Part shown: positions 43,496 to 51,730 of the stretch, one piece after another
How the letters are laid out: each line of letters starts with the position of its first letter
Position numbering within the stretch: the first letter of the stretch is position 1
NCBI RefSeq assembly: GCF_007301515.1
Contig: NZ_CP041666.1
Coordinates: 2,852,001-2,916,000 of the forward strand
Length of the DNA: 64,000 nucleotides
From: Radiobacillus deserti
GTDB taxonomy: Bacteria; Bacillota; Bacilli; Bacillales; Amphibacillaceae
Reading direction: 5' to 3'
The notes under the pieces: model-generated
The model's database searches: none
Told to the model about the DNA's origin: nothing
Seen by the model: only the letters and a program-made list of their open reading frames with translations
Translations under genes and position numbers: made by a program

Positions 43496-44605
43496 TTAAG
43501 TTCGTGCATTAGATGAACTTTGTGGAGCTATTAATTCTTGTTTTCTCTTCTTTATCTCCAAGGAATCCCATATTCCCCAAAGGTACATAATTCCCAGTGC
43601 CCGATCATAGAGTCCGTAACCAGGCCGAGATACTTCCCCCCATATATGTCGGCCATGGTCTGGACGGACATATCCTGTAAAACCAATATCATGATAGGCT
43701 TTCACGATGTCCAAAATATCTAAGGAACCGTCTTTAGTGCGATGGGAGGTTTCCATAAAATCACCATTCTCGTATCTTTTCAAATTTCTAATGTGAGCAA
43801 ACGGAATTCGATCCGCAAACTCTTTCACCATCCCAGCTATATCATTGTCTTCATTTGCACCTAAAGAGCCACTGCACAACGTCACACAATTAGATGGACT
43901 TTCTACCATCTGAAGAAGCCTTCTAATACTTTCCTGTGAAGTAATTAACCTAGGTAAACCAAATATCGACCACGGTGGGTCATCGGGGTGAATCGCTAGT
44001 TTCATGTCATTAACTTCTGCAATGGGTGTAACCTGCTCCAAAAAATATTGTAAATTATCCCACAAATCTTGTTTGGATACATGACGATATGCTTCGAACA
44101 AACGAGATAGTGACTTTAATCGTTCGGGCTCCCATCCAGGAACGGTAAAATTAGGATTATTCACCATTTCTTCTACGAGTTCGCTTGGATTAAGATGCTC
44201 TATTTTATCCTTTTCATAAAACATCGCGGTCGAGCCATCTTCCATTTCCTTAAATAAATCTGTACGAATCCAGTCAAAAACGGGCATGAAATTATAACAA
44301 ATGACCTTTACACCAACTTCTGCAAGATGTTCAATCGTACGCTTATAGTTTTCAATATACATATCCCTTGTTGGCAGACCTAGCTTAATATCTTCATGAA
44401 CATTAACACTTTCCACAACATCAATATGAAAGCCATATCGATCCGCCTGTTGTTTCATGTTCATAATTCTTTCCATTGGCCACACTTCTCCAACTGGAAT
44501 ATCATGGAGTGCCCAAACAATCCCTTCTACACCTGGGATTTGTTTTATATGTTGTAGGTTCACAGTGTCATTCCCTTGACCGAACCACCGAAATACCATT
44601 TTCAC
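43496..44605 (-). CDS. uxuA: Mannonate dehydratase
   Basis: This protein has 369 residues from a GTG start. It opens with KMVFRWFGQGNDTV and IPGVEGIVWALHDIPVGEVW, the typical UxuA N-terminus. Metal and substrate residues are seen in AIHPDDPPWSIFGLPR, TLCSGSLGANEDND, HIRNLKR and YVRPDHGRHIWGE. It dehydrates D-mannonate to 2-keto-3-deoxygluconate. The reading frame is open 18 codons further upstream, but GGGGG lies 8 nt before the GTG at 44605 and homologues begin there. It belongs to the GH67-uxuA-uxuB operon. The kinase and aldolase for the product are not in the window. Confidence 0.95.
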   Translation of the reverse strand: MKMVFRWFGQGNDTVNLQHIKQIPGVEGIVWALHDIPVGEVWPMERIMNMKQQADRYGFHIDVVESVNVHEDIKLGLPTRDMYIENYKRTIEHLAEVGVKVICYNFMPVFDWIRTDLFKEMEDGSTAMFYEKDKIEHLNPSELVEEMVNNPNFTVPGWEPERLKSLSRLFEAYRHVSKQDLWDNLQYFLEQVTPIAEVNDMKLAIHPDDPPWSIFGLPRLITSQESIRRLLQMVESPSNCVTLCSGSLGANEDNDIAGMVKEFADRIPFAHIRNLKRYENGDFMETSHRTKDGSLDILDIVKAYHDIGFTGYVRPDHGRHIWGEVSRPGYGLYDRALGIMYLWGIWDSLEIKKRKQELIAPQSSSNART

Positions 44606-44798
44606 TTTCAATTCCCCCAAACATAATGAACCGTTCAATACCAAACTGTTGCTTACCACTTTTCAAATAAATTCATCTCCTTATTTTTAAGTGGTTATAG
44701 TAACGGATTTAGCACATGTTAAGCCCCGCTTGCTTCGATCCTTCGAAAATATCGAAATAATTAACATATTCCGTTCAAACCATCTTCCTATTGCTCAC

Positions 44799-46895
44799 CT
44801 AAAAGATTCTTCTATTCTTTTCGTCAGGGATGCCAGATTTTCGATAGAAATACGTATTCACTTGATCGCGCCATTCTATGGCATTCTCTAACTGCATATG
44901 TAGTCGCTCTTTTACATTATGGAAACGATATTCGTCTATTTTACCTTCAAGTAACGACCACTTCTTCCGTAAATCCTCTACCTGCTCTACTCCTTTGAAA
45001 TGGGTATTATAATAGTGTTGAATAACGGTTTCTCCAGACTTTAAGCGGTGCGTGTACGGTACGTGGTGAAAGAACAGCAATAACTCATCCGGACAATCTG
45101 CTAATGAATTATACATTTCTTTATTCGGTGAAAAATATTGTCCTGCATAGCCAGTACCAGTCTCGATTGTACGGTCAACACCTATACCATCTCTGTCAGC
45201 AAAGTGATACGTCCCCCATCTCGAATACTCATAGCCATCGACATTCGGACCATAATGATGATTTGGATTAACCATCCAACCGATTCCAAGGGGAGTCGTA
45301 TAATTTTCATAAATCTCTCTGGAGTCCAATAACATTGTGCTAATTGTTTCAACGACTATTGGATCATTTCCGAACGTTACTTGAACCCATTCCTTGGCGA
45401 TTTCCTCGGATGATAAATTAGGATTCCATGTTAAGCGACCATACCCAAATAAGTTTGCTTGTGCCAGTGTGTTTCCGGTCCAATTGATATCGTCCCCAAT
45501 ATTGGAAACAGCAGCAATTCCACTATACGTGTACTCATACAAAGAACCATCCACAATTTTTTTTACAGTGGAGCCTTCTCCTTTGGCATATGTGTCAAAG
45601 TCTAGTACTTCTTTCCACATCGGAATAAGGAACGCTAAATCCTTTTGTTGACCCAGGTATTCCTGAGCAATCTGAAATTCTATAATTTGATTCGTTTTTT
45701 CCATAGCTCCCAGCATTGGAGACACCGGCTCTCTTACTTGGAAATCCATCGGCCCGTTTTTCACCTGTAAGATCACATTATCTTTGAATTTCCCGTCTAA
45801 TGGTTTGAAATGATCATATGCAGCACGAGCACGATCCGTTGAGCGGTCACGCCAGTCTTGCATACAGTTGTACACAAAACATCTCCAAACAACAACTCCA
45901 CCAAATGGCTCCAACGCCTCACCTAACATGTTAGCGCCATCTGCATGGTCTCTGCCATATGAAAATGGTCCTGGACGATGCTCCGAATCTGCTTTTACGA
46001 TAAATCCTCCAAAATCAGGAATATATTGATAGATTTCTTTCACTTTGTCTTTCCACCAGCTTTTCACGTTGTTATCTAGCGGATCAGCAGTAGATAGATC
46101 TCCCAATTCCATCGGGCTTGCAAAGTTTATACTTAGGAATAATCTAATCCCATATGCCCGAAAAATGTCGGCAATACTTGTGACATCTTGTAATAATTTT
46201 CTCGTAATTAAGTATGTTTCCTTTTCCCATACATTCACATTGTTAATGGAGATTGAATTTACACCAACAGCTGATAACAGTCTGGCATAGTCTTTAATGC
46301 GTTCCAAGTTAGTAGTAAACTTGTTATTTTCATAAAATATCGAGTTTCCTGAATATCCACGCTCTACACTACCATCCATGTTATCCCAATGATTAAGCAT
46401 TCGAATTTGATTTTTAGGATATTCAACAATATCTAATTGATGAAGTGACTCTCTAGCTTGAATAAGACGTAATAAATGATGGGTTGCATATAGCACACCT
46501 TTGTCGGTTTTCCCTACAAGTAATACACAGTTTTTTTCTAGATGATTCACAGTTCTCAAAATGTATCCTTCATCATTTAGACTTTGAAAAACATCCGTTT
46601 CAAGCGCAAACTCTTCTTCAATCATATCTTGATAGGTTCCTATAATAATTGAGGTTTCAGAATCAACATGAGGTGTAACGGTCGGTTTTTTTCCAAACAT
46701 GGAGTGAAAAGCAAGGCTTAATTCATCCAGTGCCGAATGGATAATTTCAGATGTTCCCACAACTCCTATGTTTAAGCAATAAGAAGCATAATTATCTAAC
46801 CATTTTACATCCTCTATTTTCTTATATTGTAGCCAACAGGCATATGCTTCAGCTCTATCAGTCGTTGCCATCCCCTCTTTATATATGCTACTCAT
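44799..46895 (-). CDS. aguA: GH67 alpha-glucuronidase, intracellular
   Basis: This 698-residue enzyme belongs to GH67. The three catalytic acids of the Geobacillus enzyme (Glu285, Asp364, Glu392) are found here at a constant shift of 20: Glu305 in KADSEHRPGP, Asp384 in NGPMDFQVREP and Glu412 in IAQEYLG. It removes (methyl)glucuronic acid from the end xylose of short aldouronic acids, leaving xylo-oligomers for the GH43/GH39 enzymes. There is no signal peptide. GGAGGG lies 10 nt before the ATG. It is the first gene of the operon GH67-uxuA-uxuB, with a cre-like site 38 nt upstream. Confidence 0.96.
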   Translation of the reverse strand: MSSIYKEGMATTDRAEAYACWLQYKKIEDVKWLDNYASYCLNIGVVGTSEIIHSALDELSLAFHSMFGKKPTVTPHVDSETSIIIGTYQDMIEEEFALETDVFQSLNDEGYILRTVNHLEKNCVLLVGKTDKGVLYATHHLLRLIQARESLHQLDIVEYPKNQIRMLNHWDNMDGSVERGYSGNSIFYENNKFTTNLERIKDYARLLSAVGVNSISINNVNVWEKETYLITRKLLQDVTSIADIFRAYGIRLFLSINFASPMELGDLSTADPLDNNVKSWWKDKVKEIYQYIPDFGGFIVKADSEHRPGPFSYGRDHADGANMLGEALEPFGGVVVWRCFVYNCMQDWRDRSTDRARAAYDHFKPLDGKFKDNVILQVKNGPMDFQVREPVSPMLGAMEKTNQIIEFQIAQEYLGQQKDLAFLIPMWKEVLDFDTYAKGEGSTVKKIVDGSLYEYTYSGIAAVSNIGDDINWTGNTLAQANLFGYGRLTWNPNLSSEEIAKEWVQVTFGNDPIVVETISTMLLDSREIYENYTTPLGIGWMVNPNHHYGPNVDGYEYSRWGTYHFADRDGIGVDRTIETGTGYAGQYFSPNKEMYNSLADCPDELLLFFHHVPYTHRLKSGETVIQHYYNTHFKGVEQVEDLRKKWSLLEGKIDEYRFHNVKERLHMQLENAIEWRDQVNTYFYRKSGIPDEKNRRIF

Positions 46896-46932
46896 AGACT
46901 AGATTCCCTCCTAATAATTCGTCACCTTTTTT

Positions 46933-46946
46933 GAGAACGCTTACAA
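46933..46946 (-). promoter_or_regulatory. cre-like site before the GH67 gene
   Basis: TGAGAACGCTTACA has the central CG and both TG/CA ends; one base differs from the consensus. It lies just upstream of the GH67 ribosome site. Confidence 0.45.
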
Positions 46947-46963
46947 ACCATGGCCAAGTATAG

Positions 46964-46987
46964 GAGTAGTTTCGACCTGCTACTCCA
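46964..46987 (-). promoter_or_regulatory. Inverted repeat between uxuR and the GH67 gene
   Basis: GGAGTAG-N10-CTACTCC has perfect 7-bp arms. It could be an operator or a weak terminator of uxuR; there is no T run. It is unlike the XylR and GntR operators found elsewhere in the window. Confidence 0.35.
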
Positions 46988-47019
46988 CTTGTAAAAATAC
47001 TCCAGTTATAGTTCTTCAT

Positions 47020-47721
47020 TTATTTAAAATAACCTGGATAGCGTGACCTAATTTCATCTTTTTCATAATTCACTAGATCGAGATGGTCACTAATTTCTTT
47101 TATTGCCGCTTCTACATCTTTATTACTGATATGTTCAAAGATTTTCTGATGCTGTGACACAACTCCATCCCAATCTGAATTAGATGCTAAACGGAGTACC
47201 CGCAGACGATCAAAATGACTATTCATCTGACGAATCATTCTCCATGTCCTTAGTTTATTACACCCTTCGAACATGATGCGGTGAAACTCTTCATCCAGCT
47301 CAAATAAATGGTGATGAGAGCCTTTTTCTAAGCAAAGTCCTTGCATAGTTAAGTTGCTTTCTAATTGGAATAGTTGTTCTTTATCACATGTTAAACAAAA
47401 CTCTTCAATAATAGCCTTTTCAATCTTCTGCCGAACAAATCGTCCTTCTTCTACTAATGCCAAATCAATTTGAGAAACAATTGTTCCACTTTGAGGGAAT
47501 ACCCCTAACAATTCCTCTTGTGCTAGTTTTAAAAATGCTTCGCGCACCGGAGTTCGACTTACTTTTAGCTGATCCGCAATATCCTTTTCAGAGATTTTTG
47601 TTCCGGGTTCAAGTTCCCAGTTAATAATTTTTTCTTTGATGGTTTCGTAAACAAAATCTCTTGTTGACCCATTAATTCTTTTCGTTTCAGTCGTTGAAAT
47701 CTCCTCCACCTCGCCTTCCAT
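47020..47721 (-). CDS. uxuR: GntR-family (FadR/UxuR-type) regulator of the glucuronate genes
   Basis: This 233-residue protein has an N-terminal winged helix (IISWELEPGT-like start, then SEKDIADQLKVSRTPVREAFLKL, about residues 35-65) and an all-helical FCD-type ligand domain with the metal-ligand pattern ELDEEFHRIMFEG and HQKIFEHI. FadR-group regulators of this kind sense uronates or acids and repress uronate operons. It precedes the GH67-uxuA-uxuB genes. Its promoter has an operator at +1 that is also found at the LplB operon, suggesting autoregulation. The ATG at 47721 lacks a clear ribosome site; a GTG four codons later has GGAAGG in front and is an alternative. Confidence 0.85.
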   Translation of the reverse strand: MEGEVEEISTTETKRINGSTRDFVYETIKEKIINWELEPGTKISEKDIADQLKVSRTPVREAFLKLAQEELLGVFPQSGTIVSQIDLALVEEGRFVRQKIEKAIIEEFCLTCDKEQLFQLESNLTMQGLCLEKGSHHHLFELDEEFHRIMFEGCNKLRTWRMIRQMNSHFDRLRVLRLASNSDWDGVVSQHQKIFEHISNKDVEAAIKEISDHLDLVNYEKDEIRSRYPGYFK

Positions 47722-47751
47722 CCAATCATACTAATCTTACACTTTAATTAT

Positions 47752-47803
47752 ACTAGTATGGTAGTTGCATTTTCATTATAAAATGATTTGTAGGATATTT
47801 CAA
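47752..47803 (-). promoter_or_regulatory. uxuR promoter with operator at +1
   Basis: On the minus strand TTGAAA (47803-47798) and TATAAT (47780-47775) are 17 nt apart. ACTAGTATGGTAGT (47752-47765) begins 9 nt past the -10 box and differs at one base from the operator at 42509-42522. Confidence 0.72.
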
Positions 47804-47940
47804 TCCTTTCATTGAAATTTTTTTGAACAAATTACCAGTTTTGTATTTTTTCTCATGGACTTGCATACATGAAGTCTATAACTTTACAATGAACACAATA
47901 GAATGGTTTACAAACGAGAATAATAGTGGGGAGTATGGAA

Positions 47941-48804
47941 ATGAAGTTAAATCAAGCTTATAAATGGTTAGGCATATCGGAGGACGCAACCGAGCAAGAA
48001 ATCGAGTATCAGTTTGAAAAATGGATAAAAAAACATAATGCAATCATAAATGGGCAAGCGAACAATGATGAATTTGACATGGAATCAATTACCCGTGCCT
48101 ACGAAACTATTAAACGTCACCAACAGTACAAACCCGAACCTACCAAAGGGTCTGAGAGCATAAAAAAGAAACTGTCGCATTTCTTTTATTACTACAAGCT
48201 TCATTCGATCGCTGTTCTTCTGTTCCTTTTAATCCTTTTTTGGGGCATTCAAGCCGTTATCGACCATCAGGAGAACCAAAAAAAGTTGGCAAGTCTTCCC
48301 CGTATTCATGTAGAGGTGATGTTTTTCGGGTCTTTTATCCCTTCAAGCTTAACTACGGAAAAGGATGTGGAAACAACACTAGAGGAAAACATTTTAGAAA
48401 GGTTTCCTAGTTGGAAGCGGGTTAATGCCATCTATAGTTACTCTCCACTAAAAGTAACTACTCAAAGTGATATCGGCATCCAGCAAAAAAGTGCTGTACA
48501 ATTAGCAACAGAAAAACCTGACATGTATATCATGGACTTGAAATATTTTGAAGCATATGTTTCTTCGGGAATGTTCTATCCCCTTGATAAAATAAGTTCC
48601 GTTTCACTAGCAGAAAAAAGAAAATTACATTTTTCCCAAACCCAAACAACAGACACAGAGCATCTATACGGGGTTGAACTAACCGATACGTCCCTTTTTA
48701 CAGGAATTCCTTTTCAAGAAAATACGAAACTAATTGCCGCCATTCGAAAAGATGCGAAAAATGTAAATCAAGCATTAGACCTAATAATGGAGTTCTCTGA
48801 TTAG
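47941..48804 (+). CDS. Membrane protein with J-domain-like N-terminus
   Basis: The first ~60 residues resemble a J domain (LNQAYKWLGISEDATEQEIEYQFEKWIKKH...FDMESITRAYETIK), but the HPD tripeptide that activates Hsp70 is missing (KKHN in its place). One transmembrane helix follows (SIAVLLFLLILFWGIQAVI, about residues 88-108) and then an outside domain of about 180 residues with no recognised motif. The 287-residue frame starts at the ATG 47941, because GGGGAG lies 7 nt upstream. It is a single gene divergent from uxuR with its own terminator. Similar J-like membrane proteins exist in Bacilli, but I cannot assign a function. Confidence 0.65.
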   Translation: MKLNQAYKWLGISEDATEQEIEYQFEKWIKKHNAIINGQANNDEFDMESITRAYETIKRHQQYKPEPTKGSESIKKKLSHFFYYYKLHSIAVLLFLLILFWGIQAVIDHQENQKKLASLPRIHVEVMFFGSFIPSSLTTEKDVETTLEENILERFPSWKRVNAIYSYSPLKVTTQSDIGIQQKSAVQLATEKPDMYIMDLKYFEAYVSSGMFYPLDKISSVSLAEKRKLHFSQTQTTDTEHLYGVELTDTSLFTGIPFQENTKLIAAIRKDAKNVNQALDLIMEFSD

Positions 48805-48874
48805 GAGAAATAACTTGTACCTGTAGGAGTATCTACAAAAGATGCCCAGAAAGCTCCTCACGATTTATAACAAA

Positions 48875-48912
48875 AGGACAGATGGTATCTAAACATACCT
48901 TCTGTCCTCTTT
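48875..48912 (+). terminator. Terminator after the J-like membrane protein gene
   Basis: The stem AGGACAGA.GGTAT/ATACC.TCTGTCCT has one mismatch, a 6-nt loop, and CTTTCT after it. Confidence 0.65.
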
Positions 48913-48932
48913 CTATCTTACGCGCTTTATAC

Positions 48933-49079
48933 TTAATTCACGCTCTTCTTCTTAATCTTAATTGAAAGGTTTCGCTTCTCAATTTCTTCCTCTAATAGCG
49001 CGATAAAATCATCCTCCAGCGCTAATTCTAATGCACTATAGTAAGCTTCAATTAATTGTTTATCAGAAATATTTAACAC
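48933..49079 (-). CDS. sda: Sporulation checkpoint protein Sda (48 residues)
   Basis: This short gene encodes a helical hairpin that aligns without gaps to B. subtilis Sda: LNISDKQLIEAYYSALEL then DDFIALLEEEIEKRNL. Leu21 and Phe25, which in Sda contact the sporulation kinase KinA, are both conserved at the same numbers. Sda blocks sporulation when replication is disturbed, by inhibiting the kinase. The start is GTG, with AAGGGG about 10 nt upstream. I do not see the DnaA boxes (TTATCCACA type) that control B. subtilis sda. It lies downstream of a histidine kinase-like gene and its decayed partner frames. Confidence 0.85.
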   Translation of the reverse strand: MLNISDKQLIEAYYSALELALEDDFIALLEEEIEKRNLSIKIKKKSVN

Positions 49080-49239
49080 TTTTCTTTTACCCCTTTTTCA
49101 CTGATCTAGACCATATTGAAACAGTGTTTTCATGGTGTAAAGGTCTATCCTTCATGTTTGTATTTAAATCGCACCTTGCGTTATTTTAACAATAAAATGG
49201 CTTTTGATAGGCAAGCTTGGTAAAATGCTTCCCTACACC

Positions 49240-49449
49240 TTAAAGCGCCTGTTTCAACCAAATGAAGTTGTCTCGAATGTGATCAGAGGTCATTCCTCGA
49301 CTCGTTAATAAACGATTTAACCACTCGGTGTAGTCCAAGAAGACTTTTAGGTTGTCCACTTTTTAAGCCGTTAGAAGCGTTTCTAGATAATACTGATTAT
49401 CCTCCCGATAAAAGATCGGGATATGTCTCAAAGGTAGAATGAACGACAT
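49240..49449 (-). pseudogene. Decayed third reading frame of the cobalamin-sensor operon
   Basis: Directly after the kinase-like gene an ATG-started frame reads HIPIFYREDNQYYLETLLTA, then a TAA, then continues in the same frame through FLDYTEWLNRLLTSRGM to a second stop at 49240. The two parts look like one helical segment broken by the internal stop. I do not recognise the family. Because it follows the kinase-like gene within about 20 nt it probably belonged to the same operon. It may instead be a chance frame, though the amino-acid composition argues against that. Confidence 0.45.
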
Positions 49450-49471
49450 ATACGTTCTTTCATTTCTATTT

Positions 49472-50578
49472 CTATTCATCTAATGGCAGAACAACAACGA
49501 AAGTGGAACCTTGATCTGGTTCACTAAACACATCAATAAGACCACCATGATTCTCGATGATTTTTAAGGATAAAGCTAGACCAATTCCAGTACCTTTCCG
49601 TTTAGTTGTATAGAATGGGGTGAAAATTCTTTTTACCGTGTCCCGGTCCATCCCAATACCATTGTCACGTACTGAAATCTCAATTGTTTTTTCCGTAAGC
49701 TCGGTACGGATGACAACATTTCCATTGTCTTTATTCGCACTAACTTTTATGGATTCCATTGCGTTCTGAATTAGATTTAAAAGAACTTGCTTTATTTGTT
49801 TTCGGTCTATGTTCATTACCGGCAAGATTTGCTCTTTCATATATTTAATCTCAGTATTCACACTATATGCTGCAGCTTCGGACTTCTCTACCACATCCAT
49901 AAGAAGCTTTTGGATATTTACTTGCTCTTTTTGCGGCAAGGAAATATTCGTGGCATCTAGGAATTGATAAATTAAATTATTCGCATGATCAATTTCATCA
50001 AGTGCAATATCCGCATAATGATCCTTACCTAATTCCACAAGATACGGTTTTAACAATTGAAGAAAGCCTCTCACACTTATTAGTGGCTTCTTCAAATCTT
50101 CCGCGATACTGGAAGCTATTTTTCCAATATTAGAAAGGTTATCGTGATGAATCACAACCTGTTGCATATTGCGGATTGTCATTTCTAATTGTTCTTGTTT
50201 CTCTTGAAGACTTAAATCATCGTTTTCCAGTTGTTTTTCAAGCTTATGAATGATGGACCGAATTGCTTGAATGCTCTCTTGCTTTTCCACACAAAAAACA
50301 AACAATCTTTCTTGATTCTCCCATTGTGTATAAACATCAAAAAGTAATAACGACTGGTGTTTTGTAATTAAGTTGAGCTCCACTTTGTTCCTCGATACCA
50401 CAGGATTCATAAAACGCTCTGCCTTTTTACGGCTACTTAGATCGACTAAGTCTAAAAAGCTATGAACAGTTGGGAATTGCTCCATCGATTTTTCAGAAAC
50501 TTCCAGTATCTGAAATTCTTCATCGATAACAAAAAAAGGGAATGGGATAAATTTAATCGTTTTATGAGCTAACTGCAT
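49472..50578 (-). CDS. Histidine kinase-like protein lacking the phospho-acceptor His
   Basis: This 368-residue soluble protein has an N-terminal PAS-like domain (PFFVIDEEFQILEVSEKSM), a coiled coil (about 105-145), a dimerisation helix pair and a complete HATPase domain: N box QVLLNLIQNAMESI, G1 DNGIGMD, F box FTPFYTTKRKGTGIGLALS. The H box, which in sporulation-type kinases reads AHEIRNPL, is AEDLKKPL here, so residue 160 is Glu and no His can be phosphorylated at that site. It may act as a dimerisation or ATP-sensing partner, or be a decaying kinase. Its start codon lies inside the 3' end of the upstream cobalamin-binding pseudogene and has no ribosome site, so translation would have depended on that gene. 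Confidence 0.85.
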   Translation of the reverse strand: MQLAHKTIKFIPFPFFVIDEEFQILEVSEKSMEQFPTVHSFLDLVDLSSRKKAERFMNPVVSRNKVELNLITKHQSLLLFDVYTQWENQERLFVFCVEKQESIQAIRSIIHKLEKQLENDDLSLQEKQEQLEMTIRNMQQVVIHHDNLSNIGKIASSIAEDLKKPLISVRGFLQLLKPYLVELGKDHYADIALDEIDHANNLIYQFLDATNISLPQKEQVNIQKLLMDVVEKSEAAAYSVNTEIKYMKEQILPVMNIDRKQIKQVLLNLIQNAMESIKVSANKDNGNVVIRTELTEKTIEISVRDNGIGMDRDTVKRIFTPFYTTKRKGTGIGLALSLKIIENHGGLIDVFSEPDQGSTFVVVLPLDE

Positions 50579-51232
50579 GTATGTTAGTACACAACTTATT
50601 TTCTTGAATCAAAGATTCAAGCCTATATAGATCTTTCACAATCGTAACACGTTCAGGACAATAGCTTTCCAAGGAATACAAAGTTGTGATTCTCCCTCCT
50701 ACTAAAATTTCCGGGTTGTAGTCCAATTGACTTAACTCATTTAGGTACTCAATTAATACGGAGAGATTATAAATGGTGGATCATGACACACCAATAACAT
50801 CCGGTCTCCATTTTTCAGCATAGATAATTGCGGCATGTATGGGTAAATTAGCCCCCAAGAACCGGGTATCCCAGCCATTTTTTTAAATACATTGGATACC
50901 ATCTTCATCCTAAGGGAGTACTCTCTTCCCCTTCCACACAAAACAACATGACTTTCCCTGGTTATCGGATAAGGAATCATTTTGACATTCCATTTCAATC
51001 CGCGCCATCAAAAGACTGCACAAATTTGAGGCCACATGCTCATCTGCACCGTCAATTCGTTCATTTCCCAAAGCTCTCCGACGAGAAGCATTACCTTTGC
51101 AAGGACATCTTCAGAATAGGAGATGCTGTTCTTGTCCATATCCAATTGGGAAATCAAATTCCAAGAACTAGCCTCATCCCCTTTTACCATAAAATCTACT
51201 AATCTTTTTACCTTGATGTCCGCCATTCCCAT
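50562..51232 (-). pseudogene. Cobalamin (B12)-binding sensor protein gene, decayed
   Basis: Joined across frames this gives about 220 residues: a helical B12-binding-2 domain (SEDVLAKVMLLVGELWEMNEL, TVADEHVASNLCSLLMARIE) and a Rossmann B12 domain (MKMVSNVFKK, WDTRFLGANLPIHAAIIYAE, then LVGGR). Four lesions are visible: loss of one G near 51049, an extra A near 51007, loss of one A in a run near 50878-50884, and a TGA (50781-50783) where the family has Trp. The residual frame ends in TAA at 50562-50564, overlapping the start of the kinase-like gene. Such proteins bind B12 as sensor or light receptor modules; the upstream position suggests it fed the kinase-like protein. Confidence 0.8.
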
Positions 51233-51254
51233 TTACACTGACCTTTTATGAACA

Positions 51255-51289
51255 AAAAAGGATAGAAAGAATGTCATTCTACCCTTTTT
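51255..51289. terminator. Hairpin upstream of the cobalamin-sensor operon
   Basis: AAAAAGG.TAGAA/TTCTA.CCTTTTT with one A-C mismatch and a 9-nt loop ends in a T run on the plus strand. No plus-strand gene is known to end here, so its purpose is unclear. Confidence 0.4.
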
Positions 51290-51699
51290 ATCTATATGCC
51301 GATTTCTTGAATGTCACTCAGACATTATATCCAAAAAAACATTATTGGACAAGGAAAACAGGCAGAATCCGAGATGTGAAAAACGTCTAGTTTTTTCACA
51401 TTTTAGGTGTAATGGTAAAAAAATATTGGAAGTATGTCAAACAATAGGGTTTCTTTGCTATTTCTCTCTGGAATTGTCAAACGATTTTTCTAGTTCTATT
51501 ACAGTTTTTCGTCATAGAACGATTGACGGACGTCACATTTCATAGATTTTTCATGTTTCTTCTATACCTTATATTATTTAGCATTTGAAAATTTGAGAAT
51601 ACTGGCTTAACTACTTGAATTATTGCTAGAGAAAATTAATTTTTCATTACATGCCTTCGCTCTATTTTTCTATTACCCTATCTTTACCGCGGAATTACA
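51290..51699. other. AT-rich intergenic region, nothing recognised
   Basis: About 410 nt between divergent units. It must hold promoters of the sensor operon and of the sigma-factor gene, but I see no convincing pair and no small gene with a ribosome site. Confidence 0.4.
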
Positions 51700-51717
51700 T
51701 ATAAAGGCGCCTTTATA
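51700..51717 (+). promoter_or_regulatory. Perfect 18-bp palindrome before the sigma-factor gene
   Basis: TATAAAGGCGCCTTTATA is perfectly palindromic and ends 14 nt before the start codon, next to the ribosome site AAGAGG. It looks like an operator or an RNA hairpin that controls translation. Confidence 0.55.
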
Positions 51718-51730
51718 GAAAGAGGCTATT

